A stretch of 64,000 nucleotides of DNA from RYN-230 sp963717125 (GCA_963717125.1 CAVQVG010000007.1:1116001-1180000), one strand, 5' to 3'. Positions 32,156 to 41,732 are shown, numbered from the stretch's first letter. Notes: a model not told the origin generated them from the letters alone. Translations and numbers: made by a program.

Positions 32156-34993
32156 GTGGTGAGCCGCCCGGGCATCATGCCCGCCGGGCAGGAACTGGGC
32201 GCGACCGCCCAGGCCCTCACCGGGCTGCTGTCAGGGCTGTCCGCGGATCACGCCCGGCAGGCCCTGGAAGCCGCGGTCGCCGGGAACGGCGAGGCCAGGT
32301 TCCACGCCGCCCGTTACTGCTCGCTCCGCCGGTTCCTGGCCGCGCATCCCGGCGCGCTGTTCTCCGGGGCGGTGATCACGGCCGCTGAAAGGCCGCGGCT
32401 GGTCGCCCCGCAGGATGTGAAACGGCTGGCCGCCGCGTTGCAGGCGGCAGGCCGGACAGACGTGGCCATCCCGGTCAGGCGCTGCGCCGCCGGGTGTCAT
32501 GAAGTCCGGGACAACTGGCCTGCCCGGCAGGGCTGCATCCGCTGTGACACTGGACGCGCTCTGGCCGACTGCGTGGCCCTGGTCACCGGGCTGCTGGATG
32601 GCTTGCCCGGCGACCAGGCCCGCAGCTGCCTGCTGGCCGCCGCTGGCGGCGGGACAAGCCGCAGTACCGCCGCCTGGCTGCGTGTCATCGCCGCGCACCT
32701 GCGCGGCGATCCGGGCGCCCTGGCCAGCGGCGAGACCACCGTGCCCATCGACGTGCTGCGCCTGATCAGCGAGCTGCGCCGCGCGGGCCGCAGCGACGTG
32801 GCCCAGCCGCGGTGCCCCGACTGCGGGCGCGACCGGTTCTTGCGCGCCCACCGGCCCGACGGGCAGCGCGTCTGCGCCTCCTGCTCCCAGGCCTACCACC
32901 TGCCGGAGCGATGCGGCCGCTGCGGGCAGCAAGCCCGGGTCTGCGCCCGCGACCCCGACGGCGGGGCGGTCTGCGAGCGGTGCCGGCGCGCCGACCCCAC
33001 AGCGTGGAAACCCTGCGGCATCTGCGGCCATAACGGCTGGACCCGCGTCACCATCAACGGCACCCGGATCGGCGACTGCTGCTACCTGCACCCGCACGAA
33101 CGCTGCTCGGCCTGCGGTATCGGCCGCGCCGTCAGCCCCTACAAAACCCGGAAAGCCACCTGCGCCGCTTGTGCCACCGGCCCGCTCGCCGCGTGCAGTT
33201 CCTGCGGGCTGGACGCCCTGGTGCCGCAAGCGGGCGAGGCGCCGTTGTGCCTGCGCTGCGCCTCGGGTGCGACCCGCCCGTGCGCTGGCTGCCAGGCGCC
33301 GACCGTCAGCCGCGCCACTGGCGGGGAGCCCCGCTGCCCGGGCTGCTACTCCCGGCCCCAGCGGGCCTGCGGGCGGTGCGGGCGGGTGCGCGTCATCGTC
33401 CGCCTGGCGGCCGGAGATGACCCGGAACTGTGCGGAAGCTGCTGGACGGGCCCCGTGACCCGGTGCGGGATGTGCGGCAGGCAGCGGCCATGCCGCGGTG
33501 AGCGCTCGGGGCAGATGCTGTGCGGAAGCTGCCAGCCCCGGCCGAAACGGGAATGCGCCTACTGCGGTCACCGCCGTAAGGTGACGGTGGTCTGGCCGGA
33601 CGGCCCGGCGTGCGCCTCCTGCTACCGGGCGGCGATGCGCGCCAAAGATGACTGCCCCGGCTGCGGACAGCACCGCCGCCTGCTCCCACGCCGCGGCACC
33701 AGCCAGGACCTGTGCGCCGGGTGCGCCGGCGGCCCGCCCGGGCCGGTCTGCGGCGACTGCGGCAACGAGGACTGGCTGTATCACAAGGGACGCTGCGCAC
33801 GGTGCGTGCTGACAACCCGGCTGGCCAGGCTGCTCGGCAGCGAGCCCGAGCGCACCACCCGCGGGCTGCAGCCACTGCATGAGGCGCTGCTGGCGGCCGA
33901 GCGGCCCGAGGCCGTGATCAGCTGGCTCCAGCCCAGCCGACCCGGATACAAGATCCTCGCCCGGCTGGCCAGCGGCGAACTGGACCTGTCACATGCCGCG
34001 CTCGACGCCGTCGCCGACCTGCACCGCAACGCCACCGGGCACATCGCCGCGCTGCTCACCGCCCTGGGCGCCCTGCCCGCACGGGACACCCACCTGGCCT
34101 GCCTCGAACGCGACATCGCCGCCATCCTGGACGGCGCAGCGGACCAGGACACGCGCCGGCTGCTGCGCCGCTACGCCACCTGGGGACTGCTGCGCCACGC
34201 CCGCGCCAAAGCCCGCCAGGCACCCCTGACCTCCGGGATCCGCCACGGACAGACCGCCCGGCTCAAGACCGCCGTCCACTTCACCAGCTGGCTTGCCAGC
34301 CGCGGCCTGGACCTGACAGTCTGCTGGCAACCCGACCTCGACACCTACCTGCTGGCCTGCCCCGCCCGCCGCGACGAGGTCCGGCACTTCCTCGCCTGGG
34401 CACGCCGCTACCGCGACCCCGCACTCACCATCCCGCCCGCGTGCCGCCCGGACACCGTGGTCCCGCTCGCTCAGGACCAGCGGTGGGCGCTGGCCCGCAG
34501 CCTCCTGCACGACGACGGCCACGACCCCGGCGACCGCGTCGCCGGGCTGCTCGTCCTGCTGTTCGGCCAGCGCCCCGGCCGCATCGCCCGCCTCACCACC
34601 AGCCACGTCAGCCTCGACGCCGGCCACACCACGCTGACGCTCGGCACCACGCCAATCCGCATCCCCGAACCCCTCGCCGGCCACCTGCACCAGCTAACCC
34701 GCCACCGCCGCCACCTCAGCCAGGTCCCCGCCGGAGGACCCGGCCCGTGGCTGTTCCCCGGCCTGCATCCCGGACAGCCCGTCCTGCCCGCCACCATCAG
34801 CCACCGGCTGGCCCGCATCAGCGTCAACACGGTCACCGGCCGCGCCAGCGCGCTCCTCCAACTCGCCGGCGAGCTCCCGCCCACCGTCGTGGCCGACCTG
34901 CTCGGCCTGCGCCCCAAGACCGCCATCGCCTGGGGCCAGCTCGCCGGCCGCCCCTGGGCCGCCTACCCCGCCCTGCACGACCAGCAGCCATAA
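32156..34993 (+). CDS. 945-residue multi-zinc-ribbon protein with degenerate tyrosine-recombinase-like C-terminus
   Basis: Residues 1-105 are helical. Then come about twelve C-x2-C...C-x2-C ribbons of 26-35 residues: one near 109, and eleven in tandem from about 220 to 555 (for example CPDCGRDRF, CGRCGQQA, CSACGIG, CAYCGHRR, CPGCGQHRR, CGDCGNEDW). A helical region (560-780) follows, then LVLLFGQRPGRIARLTTSHV (about 800) and GRASALLQLAGELPPTVVAD (about 894), which align in order with the Arg-I box and H-x-x-R box of tyrosine recombinases; the H-x-x-R and final Tyr are lost (Trp in TAIAWGQLAG). It starts 10 bp after the HTH gene. A DNA-binding, non-catalytic recombinase partner is the likely role. 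Confidence 0.8.
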   Translation: MVSRPGIMPAGQELGATAQALTGLLSGLSADHARQALEAAVAGNGEARFHAARYCSLRRFLAAHPGALFSGAVITAAERPRLVAPQDVKRLAAALQAAGRTDVAIPVRRCAAGCHEVRDNWPARQGCIRCDTGRALADCVALVTGLLDGLPGDQARSCLLAAAGGGTSRSTAAWLRVIAAHLRGDPGALASGETTVPIDVLRLISELRRAGRSDVAQPRCPDCGRDRFLRAHRPDGQRVCASCSQAYHLPERCGRCGQQARVCARDPDGGAVCERCRRADPTAWKPCGICGHNGWTRVTINGTRIGDCCYLHPHERCSACGIGRAVSPYKTRKATCAACATGPLAACSSCGLDALVPQAGEAPLCLRCASGATRPCAGCQAPTVSRATGGEPRCPGCYSRPQRACGRCGRVRVIVRLAAGDDPELCGSCWTGPVTRCGMCGRQRPCRGERSGQMLCGSCQPRPKRECAYCGHRRKVTVVWPDGPACASCYRAAMRAKDDCPGCGQHRRLLPRRGTSQDLCAGCAGGPPGPVCGDCGNEDWLYHKGRCARCVLTTRLARLLGSEPERTTRGLQPLHEALLAAERPEAVISWLQPSRPGYKILARLASGELDLSHAALDAVADLHRNATGHIAALLTALGALPARDTHLACLERDIAAILDGAADQDTRRLLRRYATWGLLRHARAKARQAPLTSGIRHGQTARLKTAVHFTSWLASRGLDLTVCWQPDLDTYLLACPARRDEVRHFLAWARRYRDPALTIPPACRPDTVVPLAQDQRWALARSLLHDDGHDPGDRVAGLLVLLFGQRPGRIARLTTSHVSLDAGHTTLTLGTTPIRIPEPLAGHLHQLTRHRRHLSQVPAGGPGPWLFPGLHPGQPVLPATISHRLARISVNTVTGRASALLQLAGELPPTVVADLLGLRPKTAIAWGQLAGRPWAAYPALHDQQP

Positions 34994-35589
34994 CCAGCAC
35001 GATCATGCCCGGCGCGTCACGCGCGTCTGCAGATCCTCCTGCGATGGCCAAGACGCATCGGCTGGCGGGATCTGGCACTTATGTGGGGCGCCGCTGGAGT
35101 ATGTGCCAGCAGCGCTGCGAGGCGGCTGGAGCGTGCGGTGCCCCCTCATTCACCGGGCTGTTCGTCATCTGAGGAGCGGCCCGCCAAGGCCAAGGGCCTC
35201 TTTCGGAACGACGATGGGTTCGGTTGGCCCCTATGCCGTCGGCAAGCCCAATATTGGACATTGACACTTCTTTGCAACTGCCCGATCCCCCTTGGCGCAG
35301 GCCGGAGCAGTAGCCGGATGATCTCATCGCGCGTTCCCGCGTCGAGCCGTCGGCGAGCAGGACATCTTGCTTCTCGGCCGTGGCCCGGGCGGTGGAACGC
35401 ACCGTTGCTGGCGGCCGGACAGAGGAGTCGCCAGGTGATGGGGCGGGTGCTCGACCGGATTAATCCCGATAGGCTCACCGGGATGCTCCGGGATCATGGC
35501 GACGAAAGCGCTCAACGTCAAGGGCACGGAGTTCGCGTTCACTCTACGTGTGGGATAACCTCCCCAGTCAAAGCGGACGGGTAAATCGC
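34994..35589. other. Intergenic region at the right edge of the recombinase module
   Basis: No gene is recognised in 596 bp; frames overlap on both strands. It holds, at 35254-35273, a 20-bp segment that matches 17 of 20 bases at 37410-37429. If the module is an integrated element its right junction should be here, but no obvious attachment repeat was found. Confidence 0.4.
35254..35273 (+). repeat. 20-bp repeat shared with 37410-37429 (copy 1)
   Basis: TTGGACATTGACACTTCTTT here and TCGGATATCGACACTTCTTT at 37410-37429 match at 17 of 20 positions, including eleven in a row at the 3' side, in the same orientation. At the second site the match starts at the breakpoint of a truncated ABC ATPase gene, so this may be the end of an insertion sequence. 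Confidence 0.45.
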
Positions 35590-36480
35590 ATGGCCGAGGT
35601 CAGCGGAGATTTCCCGGAGCCGACGGTGCTCATCGCTACCGCCGACGAGGCCGGACGGGTCCGGCGGACCATATACCCGCTGCGGCTCAACAGGCGCGGC
35701 CTCGCAGGCTTCCTGGTCGCGTGGCTCATCCTGCCCGCGATCGTGCTCGTGATCGGACTCGTGTCCGGCGCTGCCGGAGCGCTCGTCGTGGCCCTGTACA
35801 TGCTGGCGGGCGCCACCGTCCTCATTGCCTACCCGCTCGGCGCATATGCCCGGACCCGGATCCGCGTCTGCGAGCACGGACTGATCGTCAGCAGTCTTCC
35901 TCGCAAGCGAACCCGGTTCTTCATCCCCTACGCCACCATTGACACTGGCAGCGTCATGGTGCATCCGGTGCCTCGCCGCGGCGGCGCCTACCGGTACAAG
36001 GCTCTCACCGCGATGACCGAGGAGTACCCGTGGCCCGCGATGAGCAGGCTCATCATCGCCACCTGCCCGGTCCGGCCCCGGCTCGCGACAGGACCGTCAT
36101 ACGGGCAGCCGCTCAACGTCTGGGGTGCGCCTTACAGCAAGCACGGGATCAGTTTCCGGGCGATGCACCCGGTGTTCGCCAGCCCATGGTGGCGCGCCCG
36201 CTCCGCCGTGCGCGGGCATCCGGCGCGCGCCCAGTGGGTGCTCGGCACGCTGCGGCCGCTGCTCGACTACCCCGAACTCCTCCCCATCATGCTCCACGAT
36301 GACCAGCCAGTGATGCGCTGGATGTTCGGCACCGACCGGCCAGATCAGCTGCTAGATGCGATCGAGGAAGCGATGACGGCGGCCGGGATACCCGGCGCAC
36401 AGGGGTTCACCGCCCATGCTCTCGCCCACCCGTATGACCGCCCGCGGAAGGACATCCCCGCCGACCCGGAACTCTGGTAA
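35590..36480 (+). CDS. Two-span membrane protein, unknown
   Basis: A 296-residue protein: N-terminal cytosolic segment MAEVSGDFPEPTVLIATADE, two adjacent membrane spans (FLVAWLILPAIVLVIGLVSG and ALVVALYMLAGATVLIAYPL, about 42-85), then a cytosolic domain of about 200 residues that starts like a PH domain (VCEHGLIVSSLPRKRTRFFI, PYATIDTGSVMVHPVPRRGG). The start was set at the ATG at 35590, as the extra 14 codons upstream are not membrane-like. No known partner is adjacent. Function unknown; it may be a membrane-anchored sensor or scaffold. Confidence 0.75.
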   Translation: MAEVSGDFPEPTVLIATADEAGRVRRTIYPLRLNRRGLAGFLVAWLILPAIVLVIGLVSGAAGALVVALYMLAGATVLIAYPLGAYARTRIRVCEHGLIVSSLPRKRTRFFIPYATIDTGSVMVHPVPRRGGAYRYKALTAMTEEYPWPAMSRLIIATCPVRPRLATGPSYGQPLNVWGAPYSKHGISFRAMHPVFASPWWRARSAVRGHPARAQWVLGTLRPLLDYPELLPIMLHDDQPVMRWMFGTDRPDQLLDAIEEAMTAAGIPGAQGFTAHALAHPYDRPRKDIPADPELW

Positions 36481-36496
36481 CGCGTGGCTTACGAGG

Positions 36497-37102
36497 TCAG
36501 GGCGTCGAGGATGGGCGTGGCTCCACTATTTGCTGGTTGTACCCATCCTGGAGCTTGAGTTCGGAGGAAGAGGAGCCGGCATTGAAGCAGCTCGAGCTGA
36601 CATCGATGGTGACGCTCTTCGCAAGGTCGCCGCCGGCGGGGTTATCGAACTCCACCAGTCGGATATCCAGGTTGTCGCGCCGGGCGACGTAAGTCGCGGC
36701 GGCGGGGTGCTCCGGATTGGGGGTGGGCGCGGACCGCAGGCGCCAGCCTGCCGCTTCCAGCTTCTGCACGATGTCACGGCCGAGTGTCGCCAGGGGCACT
36801 GAAACCGTCTTGCGCAAAAACCACTCCTGGGATGCCGTGTACTGCACCGCGTAGGCATCCTTGTCGGTGGCCAGCTCGTCGGACGTGCCGCACGGATAGA
36901 GGTTACCGGTGATAAGCACACTGGAGGAGATACGAACGCTACCCAGTTCGCTGTGGACGTTCTTCGCCGCGGCCATCGCCGATGCACGCGACGACTGGGC
37001 CTGCTGGGTAGGTGACGGCCCTGACGAGCAACCCGCCAACGCGGCACAAGAAACCGTGATCATACTCAGCGCCGCCATGCGGCTCATCTGTGCACTTGTC
37101 AT
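36497..37102 (-). CDS. Predicted lipoprotein, unknown
   Basis: A 201-residue protein beginning MTSAQMSRMAALSMITVSCA, then ALAGCSSGPS, where L-A-G-C is a lipobox with the lipidated Cys at about residue 25. The mature part is soluble (GTSDELATDKDAYAVQYTAS, QEWFLRKTVSVPLATLGRDI) and has two further cysteines. It would be anchored to the outer face of the membrane. The gene converges with the membrane protein at 35.6 kb, with only 16 bp between the stops. Confidence 0.8.
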   Translation of the reverse strand: MTSAQMSRMAALSMITVSCAALAGCSSGPSPTQQAQSSRASAMAAAKNVHSELGSVRISSSVLITGNLYPCGTSDELATDKDAYAVQYTASQEWFLRKTVSVPLATLGRDIVQKLEAAGWRLRSAPTPNPEHPAAATYVARRDNLDIRLVEFDNPAGGDLAKSVTIDVSSSCFNAGSSSSELKLQDGYNQQIVEPRPSSTP

Positions 37103-37278
37103 AACGGGGCAATATATCAAGAACGATCATCTCTTCTGGGAGCTATACGAGCGCATGGTCTGACATTTGTTACGGTGAGGCCGCGGATCTGGCACGCGGA
37201 ACTCGTGGATGGCGGCACTACAGCCGACCGACCAGCCCGCGCGAGCCTCGTGCCATGGTTACCAGCGACAATCAAGGC

Positions 37279-37406
37279 GACGGGATAATCCGATCCGGCC
37301 TTACCAGGTCTTACGGTCAGGTCCGAGCCGTTCGCGGCATCGACCTGTGCCATCGCGCGCGGTGAAACCGTCGCTCTTCTCGGCCCCAACGGAGCGGGCA
37401 AGACCA
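37279..37406 (+). pseudogene. N-terminal fragment of an ABC transporter ATPase
   Basis: DGIIRSGLTRSYGQVRAVRG followed by IDL is the A-loop region of daunorubicin-type ABC ATPases. After one frameshift, AIARGETVALLGPNGAGKT gives an intact Walker A. Homology ends straight after the Walker Lys-Thr, where the 20-bp repeat copy 2 begins. The rest of the gene is absent. Confidence 0.72.
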
Positions 37407-37409
37407 AAC

Positions 37410-37429
37410 TCGGATATCGACACTTCTTT
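37410..37429 (+). repeat. 20-bp repeat shared with 35254-35273 (copy 2)
   Basis: TCGGATATCGACACTTCTTT starts four bases after the end of homology in the truncated ABC ATPase. It matches copy 1 in 17 of 20 positions. Its location at a breakpoint argues for the terminus of a mobile element. Confidence 0.45.
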
Positions 37430-37789
37430 TCCACGCCGGGCTGCGGCCCAAGGGGCTGACCGATCTTCGCAGACATCCAGCATCCGTCCATGGAACGTCG
37501 AGTTCTACGCCGATGAGCAGGGACATGAGCCGTGCCGCCAGCGGGGCCCACGGTCTTTCCCCGCGGAAGCAGGCGGCGTTTACCGCAGCTGTTCGGCTCG
37601 TGCTGGGCCGGTGTGGCCTGGATGTCGCTGAGTCCGAGTTTGGCAAGGCCCGCCCCCACGGTGTAGCTACCAGCGACAACGCAACTCACGCGGAACGTAT
37701 AGGCCAAAGGCGGGAGGTCACTGAAACGATCTTCGCGTCCAGCCTGGCTGCCGTTCGAGGGCGGCTCGGCCGGTAATCGCTCTGCCAAA
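37430..37789. other. Intergenic stretch with no recognisable gene
   Basis: This 360-bp region follows the truncated ABC ATPase and converges on the TPR gene. Frames on both strands lack motifs. It may hold the rest of an unrecognised mobile element. Confidence 0.35.
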
Positions 37790-39673
37790 TCAGCCCCTGC
37801 GCGCACGGCACTCCGCGAGCAGCTGCTCGGCCATGACCACCTTGTCGCGGTCGCCGACGAGATGGAGGAGCGCGATCGTCCGCCGGAACGTGGCGTCGGC
37901 TTCCTCGCACCGGCCGGAAAGGTGCTGCGCGGCACCGAGGTAGGTCAGCGTCTCGCCCTCGCCGCGCCTGTCGCCGACAGTCCGGAAGCACGCGGCCGCC
38001 GCCTGGTGGGCCGTGATCGCGTCGTCAAGGCGGTGCAGCATAGCCAGCGCCCGGCCCTGGCCGTCGAGCGCGAGTCCTTCCCGGGCGCGATCTTTTGTGT
38101 CCCGGAAGATGGTGACGGCGTGCTCGCAGGCGGAGGCGGCCTCGGCGAAGCGCCGGGAGCCGTACAGGGCGACGGACAGGTTGTTGAGAGCGCAACCCTC
38201 GCCGTGGCGGTCGCCCTGCTCACGGAGCAGTGCGGCGGCCCGCTCGTGAGTCGCGATGGCGTCGGGGAACCGGCGTTGCTCCACGAGGGCGATTCCGTGG
38301 TCGGTCAGCGCGCCGCCGAGCTCCTGTACGGTCCGGCCGGTGAGGTCCCGGTCACCGGTGCCGTCCTCGACCAGGGTGAGGGCCTGGTCCAGGACGTCGA
38401 TGGCCTGGTCTTGGAGACCTCGCTTGCGCAGGCAGATGCCGACGTTGCACAGAGCCACTCCCTCATCTCCGCGGTCACCTAGCCGCTGGAAGATCGCGGC
38501 GGCCTCGCGGAACGCGGTTTCCGCCTCCTCGAAACTGCCGGAGCGCTGCAGGGACAGGCCGCGATCGTTCAGCGCGTCACCGGCTAGGTGCGCGGGGTCG
38601 AGGCGGTCCTGGGGATCGTCCTGCGCGGTCCCGTCTCTGGCTGCCCGGGTGTCTTCCAGGTCGTGAGCGGCTGTTGCCTCCAGATCCCGGTGGCCGGCCT
38701 TCCGGGCGATCGCCGCGGCCGACTCGTGCGCCGAGATGGCCTCGTCAAACCGTCGCGCTCCGCGCAGCGCGACGCCAAGGTCCGTTAGTGCAGCGCCCGC
38801 CACAAGTTCCTCGCCGGCCGTCCGCAGGAGGGCGATTGCCTGCTCCTGGGCCGCGACGGCGTCACCGAACTGGCGCGCCGCCGCGAGTGCCGCGCCCAGG
38901 TTGTTCATGGCCGTGCCTTCGCCGCGCGGATCCTCCGCCTTCCGGAAGATGGCGGCCGCAGCCCGGTAGGCGGTGATGGCCTCATCGATCCGGCCCGCGC
39001 CCCCGAGCGCCTTGCCGAGGCTGTCCTGCGTGCTGGCCTCGCCGGCCCGGTCGCCAGCCTCCCGGAAGAGGGCGAGGGCCCGCTCCTGGGCGGCGATCGC
39101 GTCGCGGTAACGATCTGCTGAATAGAGCGCGACGCCAAGGTGGTGCTCGACCAGGCCCTTGGCGATGGGTGCCCCGGCGAGGGGCAGGCTGCCGTCCTCG
39201 GTCAGCCGGAGGGACGCTTCGTAGGCTGGGATCGCGTCGCGGAAGCGGCCCAGTTGCAGCAGCACATCGCCCTTTTTAGCCAGCGCCAGGGCCTCGTTAT
39301 CGGCCTCGGCGGCCTCATGGAAGGCGGCCGCCGCCAGGTCCTGCTCGGTGAGCGCCTCCGCCAGCCGGCCGACCCTGGCCAGGGCGATGCCGAGCCGGAA
39401 ACGGATCTTCGCCTGGCTGCCCAAGTCCCAGCTGCGCACGGCCAAGCCAACGGCCCTGGCATGGACCCGGACCGACTCCTCGAAGGCCGCCATATCGTAC
39501 AGGGCCACGCCGGCGTTGCTGAGCGCCACGGCCTCGTCGTGCGCGTCGCCGATTCGCCGGAAGATCTCCGCGGCCTGCTCGCAGGCCGTCCTGGCCTCTT
39601 GGAAACGGCCGCTCGCCATAAGGGAAACGCCCGTGTCGTTCAGCGAGTCCGCCTCTCGGCGAGCGTCGGCCAT
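37790..39673 (-). CDS. Tetratricopeptide-repeat protein
   Basis: A 627-residue, all-helical protein built of about fourteen TPR units of 36-40 residues. Examples are NDTGVSLMASGRFQEARTAC, SNAGVALYDMAAFEESVRVH, NNLGAALAAARQFGDAVAAQ, NDRGLSLQRSGSFEEAETAF and NNLSVALYGSRRFAEAASAC, with the usual G/A-Y-A-F consensus at positions 8, 11, 20 and 24. A shorter linker (about 345-365, DLEDTRAARDGTAQDD) divides two arrays. There is no fused enzymatic, NB-ARC or CHAT domain and no signal peptide. It is a cytosolic protein-binding scaffold; its partner is not evident from the neighbours. ATG 39673 was preferred because upstream codons are basic and non-TPR. Confidence 0.88.
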   Translation of the reverse strand: MADARREADSLNDTGVSLMASGRFQEARTACEQAAEIFRRIGDAHDEAVALSNAGVALYDMAAFEESVRVHARAVGLAVRSWDLGSQAKIRFRLGIALARVGRLAEALTEQDLAAAAFHEAAEADNEALALAKKGDVLLQLGRFRDAIPAYEASLRLTEDGSLPLAGAPIAKGLVEHHLGVALYSADRYRDAIAAQERALALFREAGDRAGEASTQDSLGKALGGAGRIDEAITAYRAAAAIFRKAEDPRGEGTAMNNLGAALAAARQFGDAVAAQEQAIALLRTAGEELVAGAALTDLGVALRGARRFDEAISAHESAAAIARKAGHRDLEATAAHDLEDTRAARDGTAQDDPQDRLDPAHLAGDALNDRGLSLQRSGSFEEAETAFREAAAIFQRLGDRGDEGVALCNVGICLRKRGLQDQAIDVLDQALTLVEDGTGDRDLTGRTVQELGGALTDHGIALVEQRRFPDAIATHERAAALLREQGDRHGEGCALNNLSVALYGSRRFAEAASACEHAVTIFRDTKDRAREGLALDGQGRALAMLHRLDDAITAHQAAAACFRTVGDRRGEGETLTYLGAAQHLSGRCEEADATFRRTIALLHLVGDRDKVVMAEQLLAECRARRG

Positions 39674-40384
39674 ACGACTGCCCCGAGACCATTTCGGCAT
39701 CCGTCACCTTCCAGATTCAGCGATGCGGAAGACGACACGCATCCCTAGAACATTGTCGGTCAGACACCCGGCGGAGCCGCAAGCGCCACACCTCACTTTG
39801 AGGGCTCAAACTGACCGAGATCGCACTCCAAGCCGGTTTCTCCGGCGGTGGCTCGCCTATCCACCTCGGCGCAGCTAACCTCGCTAGCCCCCGTTGCCTG
39901 TTCGTGGGTGTCGCGGCACCAGGCGAGCCTGACGGCCCCGGCGAGCAGGTCGCACTGCTGGTGCCAGTCGTCGCCGATAAGGCCGAGAACGATGTGCCGC
40001 GCGTAACCAGAACCTGCCGCCCCCAGACCGCGACCGCACCTTGCCCTGGGGCCTGAGCAAGCGACCTCCCGATGCCAGGCACCTGGTCATCCCGTCCCGG
40101 GAGTCATACCTCACGGTTCGGATACCGGCCGGTTCCCAGTGATCTGAGCGGATGATGCGTCCGGGACTTACCGCTGGCCTGCGGGTATATGACGGTCTTA
40201 TTTTCCGATGCCACCGTGGTGCAGTTGGTTCGGGCAACGGGGATGGCGCGGATGAGTACGGGGTGCACGGAGCACTCGGCTACGTTTGCGGGCTATTATC
40301 GCGCGAGCACACACCACGAAGCGTCAATAGGGCCGTGATCCCCGTCAGCTGTAACTCGCATGCGCGAGCCTGCTCTGGGCGTGG
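39674..40384. other. Intergenic region between TPR and AlbA_2 genes
   Basis: No gene is recognised in this 711-bp divergent region. A small palindrome, CTCGC-ATGC-GCGAG at 40355-40368, lies shortly before the operator-like repeat at 40385. The stretch around 40150-40330 is less GC-rich than the genes and may hold both promoters. Confidence 0.4.
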
Positions 40385-40411
40385 ACGCAAATGCGTCACA
40401 CTGATTTGCGT
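40385..40411. promoter_or_regulatory. Inverted repeat upstream of the AlbA_2 gene
   Basis: ACGCAAAT (40385-40392) and ATTTGCGT (40404-40411) pair perfectly around 11 bases. It lies 26 bp before ATG 40437 and overlaps the alternative GTG start at 40410, which speaks against that start. It is a likely operator. Confidence 0.5.
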
Positions 40412-40436
40412 GGAACCCGTTTACCTGTCAGCCGGG

Positions 40437-41732
40437 ATGCGCCGTTGGACACCCCAGAACGAGACTGACCTCAGCGCAGCGGCACAGCGGGGACTGCTGG
40501 AAGAGACCCACTACCTCGATGTGAAGCGGGAGATATCCGCAGGCAGGGGGGCAAACAAGGAACTCGCACGCGATCTAGCGTCCTTCGCCGTCGATGGATG
40601 AACGCTCATCATCGGAATCGGCGAGGACAAAGAGACAAATTCACTCCACTTCGCCCCGCAGCCGTTGTCCGGGCTGGCCGAGAGGGTCGAGACGGTCGAG
40701 ACGGTCGAGACGGTCGAGACGGTCGCCCGCATGATCCCCGATCCGCCGCTGGCGGTGCTGTGCAGTCCCATCTCCTCAGACCGAGGCAACTCGCTGGGCT
40801 ACCTGGTAGTGCATATCCCACCCAGCGCGGTGGCCCCGCACATGGTCGAGCACAAGTACCTGGGCCGGGGCGACAAAACCAAGCTGTACCTGTCCGACCC
40901 CGAGGTCCGGCGCCTGCATGAACGGCGGCGGGCAACCGGACAGGACGGGCTGGCGCGGCTGCAGGAGCAGTTTGACCGCGACCCAGTGCCCGCCGACGTT
41001 CGCAAGCAGGCCCACCTGTTCCTTCTCGCAGAGCCGGCCGCTGCCCGGCCAGGCATGCTCCTCGACCTGGTGCACGGCGCCGGGTCACAGATGCGGTTGT
41101 CTGAGTTCGCCCGGCGGGCTGATGCACCCGATGTTCACAAGATCCTGCAGGCCGCGGGCGCGGGCGACTTCAGCCCACCCCTGACCTGGGCGAGCGACTT
41201 CGCGCTGCGTTCGGCCGGGGTTGCCCTCACATACGGACTGGCCAGCGACCGGTCCTGGTCAGCGGACGCCGGCCCGTCCCCTGAAGATGCTGTCGAACTA
41301 GAGGTTGACGAAGACGGCGGGTTGCGCATCTTCATGAGCCGACTCAGCGACAGCCTGCCATCTCCTGATCGCGCAGCGAATGGCCAGCGGCTTCTCCCGG
41401 TCGGGGCAGTCAGCTACTCCCGCCAGTTCGTAGCCTTGACCGCCGCCGCCGCAGAACACGCCGGCTACCTCGGCACCTGGATTCTCGCTGCAGGTGCGAC
41501 CGGTATCGGGGGCCTTCCCGTCCACGACTACCTCCTGCGAGGGCGCGCAGGACCTCGCTCGGACGCCTCTACCTACCGGCGGGCCACCACAGCGTCCTAC
41601 GCGGAACTTATCAAGCAACCCGGAACCGTGACCGAGCGGCTCATTGGACGGCTGCTGCGATCCACCGGCACATACGAGCTGCACGCCGATGCGTTCACCG
41701 ATCCCGCCGATCAAGGTCAGCAGCCTGCCTGA
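40437..41732 (+). pseudogene. AlbA_2 (Schlafen-like) domain protein interrupted by one in-frame TGA
   Basis: MRRWTPQNETDLSAAAQRGL leads into the AlbA_2 core ETHYLDVKREISAGRGANKE, LARDLASFAVDG, then TGA at 40599-40601, and the same frame continues TLIIGIGEDKETNSLHFAPQ to the stop at 41732. The family has G-G at this point, so a GGA-to-TGA change is the simplest explanation; no frameshift is needed. The remaining 377 codons are open and look coding. AlbA_2 proteins bind nucleic acids and occur in regulators and defence genes. A (GAGACGGTC) repeat encodes an E-T-V run. Read-through, sequencing error and a real nonsense mutation are all possible. Confidence 0.72.
40680..40724 (+). repeat. Five 9-bp tandem repeats inside the AlbA_2 gene
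   Basis: GAGACGGTC is repeated four times exactly (40689-40724) after one variant copy GAGAGGGTC (40680-40688). It encodes E-R-V followed by four E-T-V units and keeps the frame when the copy number changes. It falls in an expected loop after the core strand. Confidence 0.85.

Noticed and set aside
32231..33880. 549-codon minus-strand ORF opposite the zinc-ribbon gene
   Set aside because: Antisense frame of a cysteine-rich GC-rich gene; Ala/Gly/Arg-rich, without domains.
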